Below, in pieces: positions 7,791 to 15,553 of a DNA stretch of 29,921 bases (within the stretch, counting starts at the first letter, position 1; each line of letters begins with the position of its first letter). A program made the position numbers and the translations under genes. The notes beneath the pieces are model-generated. The model saw only the letters and a program-made list of their open reading frames with translations. It was not told where the DNA came from and made no database searches. Source of the DNA: an uncultured Clostridia bacterium (GTDB taxonomy: Bacteria; Bacillota; Clostridia; Christensenellales; Aristaeellaceae); the NCBI GenBank assembly GCA_947600345.1, contig CANQGC010000004.1, forward strand, positions 1 through 29,921. The letters run 5' to 3'.

Positions 7791-8282
7791 ATGATGACGG
7801 AGAGCGCTCTGATCGAATCCGGACTGTACATCATTTCCGATTCCTTCTTTGAAGATTTTCCAGACCCGCACCTGAAGGGAAACAAGGAGCAGAACCGCCC
7901 GCACTATTGCGCCATTCGGGATCAAAGGACGGGTCTGTTTTGGATGATCCCGCTGAGCTCCAAGATTCAAAAGTACCAGGCGATCCTCGACAGGCGCGCC
8001 GACGAGGGAAAGAAAAACGATCTGCTGCACATCGCAAAGCTGGACAACGGCAAGCAGGAGGCCTTTCTGATTCAGGACATGTTCCCGGTGACCGTGAAGT
8101 ATGTCGAGCGGGAATACATGCTCGCTGGGAGGCACTTCCGCGTGACCAGCCAATCTGAGATGGCGGTCATTCGCAAAAAGGCGATGCGCGTCCGAAACAT
8201 GCTCCACAGGGGCGTGAAGTTTGGCTTCGAGCAGGCCGATGTTTTGGAGATCGAGCGCCGCCTGCTGGACGGCATCATCTGA
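7791..8282 (+). CDS. cptN: Type III toxin, ToxN/AbiQ-fold endoribonuclease (CptN-like)
   Basis: This 163-residue cytoplasmic protein has the features of type III toxins. It opens with a short strand ending GLYIIS; then RPHYCAIRDQ, the core segment LFWMIPLSSKIQKY (about residues 50-63, equivalent to the L-T/S-S-x-K active-site stretch of ToxN), and the FLIQDMFPVTVKYVEREY strand. The C-terminal half is helical and basic. The family cleaves cellular mRNA and its own repeat RNA. The ATG follows AAGGAG by about 8 nt; an upstream in-frame ATG would lie inside the terminator stem and is unlikely. The tandem repeats, terminator and following hairpin complete the locus. Placement in CptIN rather than ToxIN is from residue pattern and memory. 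Confidence 0.85.
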   Translation: MMTESALIESGLYIISDSFFEDFPDPHLKGNKEQNRPHYCAIRDQRTGLFWMIPLSSKIQKYQAILDRRADEGKKNDLLHIAKLDNGKQEAFLIQDMFPVTVKYVEREYMLAGRHFRVTSQSEMAVIRKKAMRVRNMLHRGVKFGFEQADVLEIERRLLDGII

Positions 8283-8298
8283 GCGATCCATATTCAAC

Positions 8299-8333
8299 GG
8301 GGGATCGTCCTGTGCGGACGATCCCCCTGTTTT
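8299..8333 (+). terminator. Terminator after the toxin gene
   Basis: GGGGGATCGTCC (8299-8310) pairs perfectly with 8316-8327 around a 5-nt loop, followed by TGTTTT. It closes the toxin-antitoxin transcript. Confidence 0.88.
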
Positions 8334-8378
8334 GCGGATGTTCTCCGCCTTTCATCTCCTCTGCATCCGCCGACGAGC

Positions 8379-8405
8379 GGGGGCGAAGCTTTCAGCTTCG
8401 CCCCC
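8379..8405 (-). terminator. Stem-loop at the 3' end of the rnf operon
   Basis: A 12-bp perfect stem (GGGGGCGAAGCT at 8379-8390 with 8394-8405) lies 9 nt past the rnfB stop. It has no T run on the minus strand but has TTT on the plus strand, so termination efficiency for rnf is uncertain. Confidence 0.55.
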
Positions 8406-8413
8406 TTTGCCGC

Positions 8414-9205
8414 TCACCTCACGCGGATGATCTTTGCCGGGCACTTGCCGGCGCACTTGCCGCAGCCGACGCACTTGTCGCCGTCGATGTGGGCGAGGTT
8501 GCCCACCACGGTGATGGCTTCGTGCTCGCACTGCTTGACGCAGACGCCGCAGCCGAAGCAGCCGGAGGCGCACTCCTTCCGCACGGTCGCGCCCTTGTCG
8601 TGATTGCTGCAGCGCACCGCGTACACGGAGTTGTCCGGCACGATCTCGATCAGGTGCTGCGGGCAGGTCGCCACGCAGGCGCCGCAGCCGTAGCACTTGG
8701 TTCGGTCGACCTCGGCGATGCCGTTGACGATGTGGATGGCATCGAACTGGCAGGCCTTGACGCAGCTCCCGAAGCCCAGGCAGCCGTACTGGCAGCTCTT
8801 GATGCTCTTGCCGGGGATGATGGCCGCGGCCTCGCAGGTCTGGATGCCGATGTAGTTGCACTTGCGGGGCGCGTCCTCGCAGGTTCCGGCGCACTTGACG
8901 AATGCCACGTGCTTGCCGGTGGACTCCGCCTCCACGCCCATGATCTTGGAGATCTGCGCCGCGACCTTCTCGCCGCCCACCGGGCAGCCGTTGACCGGGG
9001 CCTCGCCCTTGACGATGGCCGCCGCCAGCGCGTCGCAACCGGCCATGCCGCAGCCGCCGCAGTTGTTGCCGGGCAGGCACTCGCGCACGGCCTCCTCGCG
9101 GGGATCGACCTCCACCTTGAACTTTTCATTGGCCGAGACCAGCAGCAGGCCGATCAGCAGGCCCACCACGGCCAGGACGATGGTTGTCGCAATGATGATA
9201 CTCAC
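8414..9205 (-). CDS. rnfB: Rnf complex subunit RnfB (ferredoxin-accepting iron-sulfur protein)
   Basis: RnfB takes electrons from reduced ferredoxin and feeds the membrane Rnf ion pump. The N-terminal 23 residues are a membrane helix. Next comes the Cys motif with NNCGGCGMAGC (about 47-57) and GCPVGG (73-78). Cys-rich ferredoxin-like stretches follow around 105-152, with CYGCGACVATCP (171-182), a four-Cys stretch (212-226) and CVGCGKCAGKCP (245-256). I chose the GTG at 9205 because AAGGGGGT lies about 7 nt before it; a GTG at 9214 would overlap that site. It starts 13 nt past the rnfA stop and is last in the C-DG-E-A-B order, usual for clostridial rnf. Confidence 0.94.
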   Translation of the reverse strand: MSIIIATTIVLAVVGLLIGLLLVSANEKFKVEVDPREEAVRECLPGNNCGGCGMAGCDALAAAIVKGEAPVNGCPVGGEKVAAQISKIMGVEAESTGKHVAFVKCAGTCEDAPRKCNYIGIQTCEAAAIIPGKSIKSCQYGCLGFGSCVKACQFDAIHIVNGIAEVDRTKCYGCGACVATCPQHLIEIVPDNSVYAVRCSNHDKGATVRKECASGCFGCGVCVKQCEHEAITVVGNLAHIDGDKCVGCGKCAGKCPAKIIRVR

Positions 9206-9218
9206 GCTCGCCACCCCC

Positions 9219-9797
9219 TTACGCCAGGCCGCTGAAGCCCATGAAGGCGATGGCCATCAGGGCAGCGCTCAGCAGCACGATGGGAGCGCCCCGGAACGGG
9301 GCCGGGATGTTTTCGTTGTCCTCGACCCGCTCGCGGATGCCAGCGAGGATCACGATGGCGATGGTGTAGCCCACCGCCGTGCCGAAGCCGGCCAGCACGC
9401 TCTGGATGAAGTTGTACTCGGCGGTCACGTTGGTCAGCACCACGCCCAGCACCGCGCAGTTCGTGGTGATCAGCGGCAGGTAGATGCCCAGCGCCGCGTG
9501 CAGCGCCGGCATGGTCTTCTTGAGGAACATCTCCACCACCTGCACCAGCGCGGCGATGACCAGTATGAACACGATGGTCTGAAGGTAGCTCAGCCCCAGC
9601 GGGTCGAGCACGAAATCGTAGAGCAGATTCGCCACGCCCGCGGCGATGGTGATCACGAAGATCACCGCCGCGCCGAGGCTCGCCGAGGTCTTGATCTGGC
9701 GCGACACGCCCAGGAAGGAGCAAAGGCCCAGGAACTGGCTCAGCACCACGTTGTTGATCAGCGCGGCGGTGACCACGATCATAACCAGCGAAGTCAT
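9219..9797 (-). CDS. rnfA: Rnf complex membrane subunit RnfA
   Basis: This 192-residue protein with about six membrane helices is one of two homologous core subunits of the ion-translocating Rnf complex. Family signs are NNVVLSQFLGLCSFLGVS near the start and TTNCAVLGVVL in the middle; the two Cys belong to the membrane iron-sulfur site shared with RnfE. I start it at the ATG of MTSLVMIVV because AGGAGG lies 7 nt upstream and the preceding 13 codons are the end of rnfE in another frame. The ATG overlaps the rnfE stop (ATGA), so the two are translationally coupled. Confidence 0.95.
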   Translation of the reverse strand: MTSLVMIVVTAALINNVVLSQFLGLCSFLGVSRQIKTSASLGAAVIFVITIAAGVANLLYDFVLDPLGLSYLQTIVFILVIAALVQVVEMFLKKTMPALHAALGIYLPLITTNCAVLGVVLTNVTAEYNFIQSVLAGFGTAVGYTIAIVILAGIRERVEDNENIPAPFRGAPIVLLSAALMAIAFMGFSGLA

Positions 9798-10471
9798 GCC
9801 ACATCCTCCTTTCTGTCGGCGCAGGTCTGGCTGCACTTGGCGCAGCAGCCGTCGCAGCCCTTCACCTTATCGTTTGCCTTGGTGGCAATCTTAGCGCCGT
9901 TCATGACCGCCACGATGAAGGCGAGCACCAGGAAGGCGCCGGGGGCCTGAATGATGATGCTGATGGGCTTGTAGAAGGAGGGCATCACCTGGAAGCCGAA
10001 GGCCGTGCCCGCGCCCAGCAGCTCGCGCACCAGGCCGATCAGCGTCAGCGCCAGCGTGAATCCCAGGCCCATGCCGATGCCGTCAAAGGCGGACAGCGCG
10101 GGCGGGTTCTTCGCGGCGTAGGCCTCCGCGCGGCCGAGGATGATGCAGTTCACCACGATCAGCGGGATGTAGATGCCCAGCGCGCTGTAGAGGAAGGGCA
10201 CGTAGGCCTGAATCAACAGCTGCACCACCGTCACCAGCGAGGCGACGATCACGATGTAGGCCGGCAGGCGCACCTGCCCCGGGATCAGCTTGCGCAGCAG
10301 GGAGATCACCAGGTTCGAGAGAATCAGCACCGCCATTGTGGATACGCCCATGCCCAGGCCGTTGATCGCCGATGTGGTGACCGCCAGCGTGGGGCACATG
10401 CCCAGCATGAGGATAAAGATGGGGTTCTCCGTGGCGACGCCGTTGCGTATGCGCTCCAAATACTTGTTCAT
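9794..10471 (-). CDS. rnfE: Rnf complex membrane subunit RnfE
   Basis: This 225-residue membrane protein is homologous to RnfA and pairs with it in the ion channel core. Diagnostic segments are ENPIFILMLGMCPTLAVTTS near the start and VVNCIILGRAEAYA near the middle; both Cys match the RnfA/RnfE iron-sulfur ligands. The start follows GGGAGGGG. The last 25 residues after the final helix are unusually Cys-rich (GCDGCCAKCSQTC, five Cys), apparently a soluble tail that could bind metal; I know no assigned role. It lies 18 nt after rnfD-rnfG and overlaps rnfA by 4 nt. Confidence 0.94.
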   Translation of the reverse strand: MNKYLERIRNGVATENPIFILMLGMCPTLAVTTSAINGLGMGVSTMAVLILSNLVISLLRKLIPGQVRLPAYIVIVASLVTVVQLLIQAYVPFLYSALGIYIPLIVVNCIILGRAEAYAAKNPPALSAFDGIGMGLGFTLALTLIGLVRELLGAGTAFGFQVMPSFYKPISIIIQAPGAFLVLAFIVAVMNGAKIATKANDKVKGCDGCCAKCSQTCADRKEDVA

Positions 10472-10489
10472 TGCACTTCCCCTCCCTTC

Positions 10490-12031
10490 TTACTGCACGT
10501 AGTTGGCGTAGAAGTCAATGGCCGCGTTGACGGCGTTGACGACCGCGCCGGAGGTAGTGGACGCGCCGGAGATGGAGTCGATCTCGTCCTGCGCGGTGGA
10601 GCCGCCGGCCTTGTTCAGCGTGAACTTGGAAACGTTCCGGCCGGTGAACTGGCCCTTGAACTCGTCCTCGTCGGCGCGCATGCCCAGGCCGGGTGTCTCG
10701 GTCAGCTCCGTAAAGGAGATGCCCTGGATCGTGCCCTGGAGATCGAAGCCCACGGAGAGGCTGACGTTGCCGTCGAAGCCGTCCGCACTGGTCACGTTGA
10801 TCGCGTAGCCGACCGTGTTGCCGGAGGCGTCCTGTCCGACCACGACCTCATTGATGTAGACCTTGCCGTACATGCCGCGGCCGTAGGTCTCCTCGGAGTA
10901 CTCCTTCACGTTGGCGGTGATGGCGTCGTCGTAGCCGAAGCTCTCGGCGCCGGGCACCACGGTGGAGTAGGAGGCCATGTTGGCAGCCAGGTTCTGGGCC
11001 TCGATGGCGTCCTTGGTCATGAAGTTGACCGCACCCAGCGCGAGACCGGCCAGCAGCGTGATGCAGGTCAGGATCGCCGCGGCCTTCGGGATGGTGGGCT
11101 TCGGCTTCTTGGCGTTGTCGCCCAGGCCGAAGGGCTTGGGAATCGAGATGCGGTCGATCAGCGGCACCAGTATGTTGCCGAGGATGATGGCGTAGCTCAC
11201 GGAGTCGGTGGCCGTGCCGTAGACGCGGAATATGGCCGTGAGCAGGCCGATGAATATGCCGTAGGCGATGTGGCCGCCGGCGGTGATGGGGCTGGTGACC
11301 GGGTCGGTCGCCATGAACAGCGCGCCCAGCATCAGTCCGCCGCCGCAGAACTGCGCCGCCAGATAGCGGACGTTGAAGCCCACCGGGCCCAGCAGCGAGA
11401 CCGCCACGGCGAAGGAGCCCAGGTACGATACCGGAATCTGCCAGGTAATGCCGCCGGTGGCGAGCAGGTAGATGCCGCCCAGCAAGAGCGCCGCGCAGCT
11501 GATGCCGATGGCGCCGGTGGTGAAGCCCAGGAACATGTCGATGACGTTGACGCTGCCGCCGGTGGAGAGCACCGCCAGCGGCGTGGCGCTGGAGAGTCCG
11601 TCCACGCCGAAGTCGGTCATCACCGCGCCGAAGGAGATCAACAGGAAGCACCGGCCCGCCAGCGCGGGGTTCATGAAGTTCTGGCCCAGGCCGCCGAACA
11701 GGCTCTTGACCACCAGGATCGCGAACAGGCTGCCCAGGAACGGTATATAGAGCGGCACCGTGGGCGACAGGCAGAGCGCCAGCAGCAGACCGGTCACGAC
11801 CGCCGAGCCGTCCTTCACGGTGTTCGGGCGATGGGCGATGTAGTCAAACACGAACTCGGTCGCCACGGCACTGAACACGCTCATCAGTATGATCAGCAGC
11901 GCGTGGAAGCCGAAGTGGTACACGCCAAAGAAGGTCGCCGGCATCAGCGCCAGGACCACGTCGTACATGACGGATCCGGTGGTCAGCCTGCTCCTTACGT
12001 GGGGGGACGAGGATACATTCAATTTCTTCAT
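10490..12031 (-). CDS. rnfD/rnfG: Fused RnfD-RnfG, both flavin-carrying Rnf subunits in one polypeptide
   Basis: A 513-residue frame joins two normally separate Rnf proteins. Residues 1-302 are RnfD: about ten membrane helices, FMNPALAGRCFL near 119, and the flavin-attachment motif DGLSSATPL with Thr150. A short charged linker (303-316) leads to RnfG: one membrane helix (about 318-337), an extracytoplasmic domain, and the covalent-FMN motif SGASTTSG (488-495, acceptor probably Thr493). Separate RnfD is about 310 and RnfG about 190 residues, so both look complete. In related clusters rnfD and rnfG are adjacent, so loss of one stop/start would explain the fusion. The ATG at 12031 follows AGGAGG by 8 nt; a GTG at 12040 would overlap that site. 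An ApbE flavin transferase is needed and not seen here. Confidence 0.93.
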   Translation of the reverse strand: MKKLNVSSSPHVRSRLTTGSVMYDVVLALMPATFFGVYHFGFHALLIILMSVFSAVATEFVFDYIAHRPNTVKDGSAVVTGLLLALCLSPTVPLYIPFLGSLFAILVVKSLFGGLGQNFMNPALAGRCFLLISFGAVMTDFGVDGLSSATPLAVLSTGGSVNVIDMFLGFTTGAIGISCAALLLGGIYLLATGGITWQIPVSYLGSFAVAVSLLGPVGFNVRYLAAQFCGGGLMLGALFMATDPVTSPITAGGHIAYGIFIGLLTAIFRVYGTATDSVSYAIILGNILVPLIDRISIPKPFGLGDNAKKPKPTIPKAAAILTCITLLAGLALGAVNFMTKDAIEAQNLAANMASYSTVVPGAESFGYDDAITANVKEYSEETYGRGMYGKVYINEVVVGQDASGNTVGYAINVTSADGFDGNVSLSVGFDLQGTIQGISFTELTETPGLGMRADEDEFKGQFTGRNVSKFTLNKAGGSTAQDEIDSISGASTTSGAVVNAVNAAIDFYANYVQ

Positions 12032-12044
12032 CTTCGCCACCTCC

Positions 12045-13370
12045 TCAGCGCTTCCTGCGGGAAAGAATCATCTGCTTGGTCTGCTTGAACAGCTGCGTCA
12101 GCGGCCGCTTGGCCGGGCAGATGTAGGTGCAGCTGCCGCAGGCCAGGCAATCCAAGCCGTGAATCTTCTCGTAGCGGGCAAAGTCCTTCTTCTCGGCGGC
12201 CACGGCCATCGCCTGGGGCGTGAGGCCCACGGGGCAGACCCGGGTGCAGCGGCCGCAGCGAATGCAGGCGGTCATCTGCTCCTCGGCGAGCTCCACGGGA
12301 TCCTCGCTCAGGCAGATCAGCGCGTTGTACGCCTTGCAGATGGGCACGTTCAGGTCGGTGGCGGCCACGCCCATCATGGGGCCGCCGATGATGAGCTTCT
12401 TCAGGTCGCCCTTGATGCCGCCCGCGGCCTCCAGGATCTCCGCGAACGACGTGCCGATCTTCACCAGGAAGTTGCCGGGTTCGGCCACGGCGTCGCCGGT
12501 GACGGTGAAGCCCTTCTCCATCAGCGGCTCGTTCAGGCACACGGCGTGATAGATCGCCGCCAGCGTCGTGACGTTGTCCACGATGCAGCCCAGGTTCGCC
12601 GGCAGATCGGTGCTGGCCATCTTTCGGCCGGTGACGGCGTGCACCAGGTTGCGCTCGCCGCCCTGGGGGAACTTGGTCTTGAGCACCATGACCTCCATGC
12701 GCTGCTCGTTGGCGATGGCCTTGCGCATGGATTCGATGGCCTGGGGCTTGTTGTTTTCGATGGCGATCACGGCGCGAGCGTGCGGGAAGAGCTGCAGCAC
12801 CACGCGCAGTCCGCCCACGACCCATCCCGGCTGCTCCTGCATGAGCCGGTCGTCGCAGGTGATGTAGGGCTCGCACTCGGCGCCGTTGGCGATGATGTAG
12901 TCGATGTCGTCCGGATTCTTGGGCATGAGCTTGACGTGGGTCGGAAAGCCCGCGCCGCCCAGGCCGACGACGCCCGCCGCCTGAATCTTCTCGAGAATCT
13001 GGGCCGAGGTGAGCTTGGCGCAGTCGGTCTCCACGCCGATGCCCTCCTTCATCGTGTACTCGCCGTCGTTGTCGATCACGATGCAGGGCGCCATCAGGCC
13101 GGACGAGGTCAGCCTCGGCTCGATGGCCGCGACCTTGCCCGAACAGGAGCTGATGATGTTTGCCGATACGAAGCCGTCCGCCCGGGCGATGATCTGCCCG
13201 GCGAGCACGGGGTCGTTCTTCTTCACGACGGGGACGGCGGGCTTGCCGATGTGCTGGCTGAGCGGGAATACCATCTCGCCCTTGGCGCGGTGATAGGTGA
13301 TGGGCTTGTTGCAGCTCAACTCCTTCATCGCCGCCGGATGCACGCCGCCCCGAAAGGTATTGTGACGCAT
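12045..13370 (-). CDS. rnfC: Rnf complex subunit RnfC (NADH/NAD+ side)
   Basis: RnfC carries the NAD(H) and FMN site of the Rnf complex on the cytoplasmic face. The N-terminal part has the FRGGVHPAAMKE start common to the family. The nucleotide/flavin segment GVVGLGGAGFPTHVKL is near residues 133-148, followed by NGAECEPYITCDD. Two 4Fe-4S motifs near the C-terminus read CIRCGRCTRVCPVG and CLACGSCTYICPAKRP. The length of 441 is normal. The start follows AAGGAG. It begins only 38 nt after the flavoprotein stop, with no promoter between them, so the two are probably co-transcribed, and its stop is 13 nt before rnfD-rnfG. Confidence 0.95.
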   Translation of the reverse strand: MRHNTFRGGVHPAAMKELSCNKPITYHRAKGEMVFPLSQHIGKPAVPVVKKNDPVLAGQIIARADGFVSANIISSCSGKVAAIEPRLTSSGLMAPCIVIDNDGEYTMKEGIGVETDCAKLTSAQILEKIQAAGVVGLGGAGFPTHVKLMPKNPDDIDYIIANGAECEPYITCDDRLMQEQPGWVVGGLRVVLQLFPHARAVIAIENNKPQAIESMRKAIANEQRMEVMVLKTKFPQGGERNLVHAVTGRKMASTDLPANLGCIVDNVTTLAAIYHAVCLNEPLMEKGFTVTGDAVAEPGNFLVKIGTSFAEILEAAGGIKGDLKKLIIGGPMMGVAATDLNVPICKAYNALICLSEDPVELAEEQMTACIRCGRCTRVCPVGLTPQAMAVAAEKKDFARYEKIHGLDCLACGSCTYICPAKRPLTQLFKQTKQMILSRRKR

Positions 13371-13408
13371 GAGTCTGTCTCCTTCCTACTTGTGTGGGGT
13401 AGCGCGCC

Positions 13409-15466
13409 TTACCGCTTGGCCACGATCTTGGCGGCGTGGCGGCCGAAGGTCATCGTGCGGCCGCAGGCCAGGCCGGTGAAGAGGTTCGGATAGTTGTTGG
13501 CGAAGAAGCCGCCGGTGCAGTCGCCCGTGGCCCAGAGGCCCTCGATGGGCGTGCCGTCCTCGCGGATGACCTGCATGTCGGTGTTGATGTGGCAGCCGTC
13601 CATCGTGGTCAGGTGCCAGGCGCCCACGCGGGCTCCGTAGAAGGGCGGGGTGTCCACCGGCGTCATGCGGTGGGCCTCCTTGCCGTAGTCCTCGTCCACG
13701 CCCTTGGCGCAGAGCTCGTTGTAGCGCTTGACGGTCTCGACGAAGTTGTCCACCGGAATCTGCAGCCCCTCGGCCAGCTCCTCCAGCGTGTCGGCCTTGA
13801 TCACGTAGCCCTCGTCCACGAACTGGCCGGTGACCTGATCCCAGACGCCGTCGAAGTCGCGGTTGGACGGCGCGCCGTTCGGGAAGGGGAACAGGCGGCA
13901 GCAGCCGACCTCGTCCATCTGCTCGGCGTACTGCTTGGTGTTGGAGTCGAGGATGTGGCAATAGGTGTGGCCCGGCTGCATGAGCATGCTGTGCAGCATG
14001 AACTCGTAGGGGCCGGACTCGTTGCAGAAGCGCTTGCCGTTCAGGTTGACCTTCAGGAAGGGCTGCTCGCCGATCCAGTACATCTTGCCGTTGGTCTTGT
14101 AGCCGGCCTGCTCGCTGGGCAGGCAGCTAGCGCGGTTGAACATCATGGACGTGTGAATCGGGTCCATCACGGCGCCGGCCCAGAGCATCGCCTTGATGCC
14201 GGAGCCGTCGCAGGTGGAGCCGGCGGTCAGGTTGATCTTCATGTCCAGCGTCATGGGCTGGAGCGCCTTCATCATGTCGGTGTTGGTGGCGTAGCCGCCG
14301 GTGCACATGATCACGCCCTTGCTGGCATTGACGCGCACGTAGTGGCCGTCGGTGGCATCCTGAGCGATCACGCCGGTGACCTTGCCGCTCTCATCCTGAT
14401 CGAGCTTCACCATCGGGCAGGAGCAGCGGAACTGCACGCCCATGCTGTCGCAGTACTGGCGGAAGTACTTCTGGGTGTCCATGCCCTCGGGCGTGGTGTC
14501 GGTGTTGTTCGGGCTGTGGCCGGAGGCGTAGGCCTTGTCGCGGCCGGGATCGGCCAGGTTGCCGACGCCCGCCTCGTGATCGACGCGGAAGTAGCCGTCC
14601 TTCTCCAGGATGCCGGTGAGCCAGTCCACCAGCTCGGCGGACTCGTTGATCCAGACCTTGACCAGGTCGCTGTCCACGTAGCCCGCGCCGTAGCGCACGA
14701 TCTCCTGCAGCGCCTCCATCTTGTCGATTTCGAGCTCGGGGTTCGTGGCGATGGACTCCAGCTGCTTCTTCGAGCCGATGGCGCCGATGTCGTGGCGGAT
14801 GTTGGTGGTGTCCTCGCGCTTCTCGAGCACGAGCACCTTCGCGCCCTCCTCGGCGGCGGTCATCGTGGCGATCCAGCCGCCGGTGCCGCAGCCCACGACC
14901 AGCACCTCGGTGTCCAGCGTCTCGGTGATCTGATCCTCGGGAATCTCCGGGGCCGCGCCCAGCCAGTCGCCCACGGGCGCGTCGTCCTCCGCCGCCAGCG
15001 TCACGGTGGTGCCGGAGGCCTGGGAGATGCAGTCCGCCGCGGCGGCCTTGACCGCGTCGCAGGTGACGGTCGCGCCGGATACGGCATCCACGTCCGCCGA
15101 CTGGGCGGAGAGGATCGCCTGGGCCATCTGGTCGCCAACCTTGCCGCCGATGTCCGGCGTCTCGCCGGAGACATCGATCTGCACGTCGGTGATCATGGTC
15201 TCGTCGAAGGTCATCGTGACCTTTACATCGCTGCCGATGCCCCGGGCCGAGGCCTCGTAGGTGCCCGGCGTGAAGGTCAGCCCCGACGGCGCGGCGTTGG
15301 CCACGGCCTCGGCGGCCGCTTCGGCGGCGGCGTTGGCCGAAGCCTCAAGTTTCTTGTTCTCGAGCACGTGGTCCACGCCCTGCAGCGCGCCCAGCGCGGC
15401 AAAGCTCACCGCGCCCGCCGCGATGCCCTTGATAAAGTCCCTGCGGGTGATTTCCTGCTTTCCCAT
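13409..15466 (-). CDS. Tat-exported FMN-binding / FAD-dependent reductase (fumarate/urocanate reductase superfamily)
   Basis: This 685-residue flavoprotein probably reduces an organic acceptor outside the membrane. Residues 7-14 (TRRDFIKG) plus a hydrophobic stretch form a Tat signal. Residues 60-150 are an FMN-binding domain with covalent-flavin motif AVSGATVT (128-135). From about 183 an FAD-binding domain starts with VLVVGCGTGGWIA, and the C-terminus has GLWATGDCTGG and NLFTGLACGRTM. The segment after GKRFCNES reads GPYE; I do not see the T-T-R-D motif holding the catalytic Arg in classical fumarate reductases, so the substrate is uncertain. There are no CxxCH haem motifs. The ATG at 15466 was chosen for GGGAG 8 nt upstream and the Tat motif. 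It sits between tatC and rnfC, suggesting Tat export and Rnf-linked electron supply. Confidence 0.88.
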   Translation of the reverse strand: MGKQEITRRDFIKGIAAGAVSFAALGALQGVDHVLENKKLEASANAAAEAAAEAVANAAPSGLTFTPGTYEASARGIGSDVKVTMTFDETMITDVQIDVSGETPDIGGKVGDQMAQAILSAQSADVDAVSGATVTCDAVKAAAADCISQASGTTVTLAAEDDAPVGDWLGAAPEIPEDQITETLDTEVLVVGCGTGGWIATMTAAEEGAKVLVLEKREDTTNIRHDIGAIGSKKQLESIATNPELEIDKMEALQEIVRYGAGYVDSDLVKVWINESAELVDWLTGILEKDGYFRVDHEAGVGNLADPGRDKAYASGHSPNNTDTTPEGMDTQKYFRQYCDSMGVQFRCSCPMVKLDQDESGKVTGVIAQDATDGHYVRVNASKGVIMCTGGYATNTDMMKALQPMTLDMKINLTAGSTCDGSGIKAMLWAGAVMDPIHTSMMFNRASCLPSEQAGYKTNGKMYWIGEQPFLKVNLNGKRFCNESGPYEFMLHSMLMQPGHTYCHILDSNTKQYAEQMDEVGCCRLFPFPNGAPSNRDFDGVWDQVTGQFVDEGYVIKADTLEELAEGLQIPVDNFVETVKRYNELCAKGVDEDYGKEAHRMTPVDTPPFYGARVGAWHLTTMDGCHINTDMQVIREDGTPIEGLWATGDCTGGFFANNYPNLFTGLACGRTMTFGRHAAKIVAKR

Positions 15467-15512
15467 TTGTAACACTCCCATCTTTTGTCCCAAAAGCATT
15501 GTCAACTATCCC

Positions 15513-15539
15513 AAAGCCCCCGGCGCGCTGCGCCGGAGG
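15513..15539 (-). terminator. Terminator-like hairpin between tatC and the flavoprotein gene
   Basis: On the minus strand CCTCCGGCGC pairs with GCGCCGGGGG (one G-T pair) around AGC, followed by CTTT. The short T run suggests partial termination. A TTGACA (15505-15500) lies just downstream but I see no convincing -10, so the flavoprotein-rnf transcript may start here or read through from tat. Confidence 0.5.
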
Positions 15540-15553
15540 TTATAGACGATTTT

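Noticed and set aside
7511..7885. Minus-strand frame across the antitoxin repeats
   Set aside because: It is produced by the tandem repeats being a multiple of three in length; it overlaps the promoter, RNA and toxin start and has no ribosome site.
10490..12031. Missing rnfG in the cluster
   Set aside because: The FMN-binding RnfG domain is present as the C-terminal part of the rnfD frame.
13436..15472. 678-codon open frame opposite the flavoprotein gene
   Set aside because: A shadow of third-position GC; the minus-strand frame has a Tat signal, FMN and FAD motifs.
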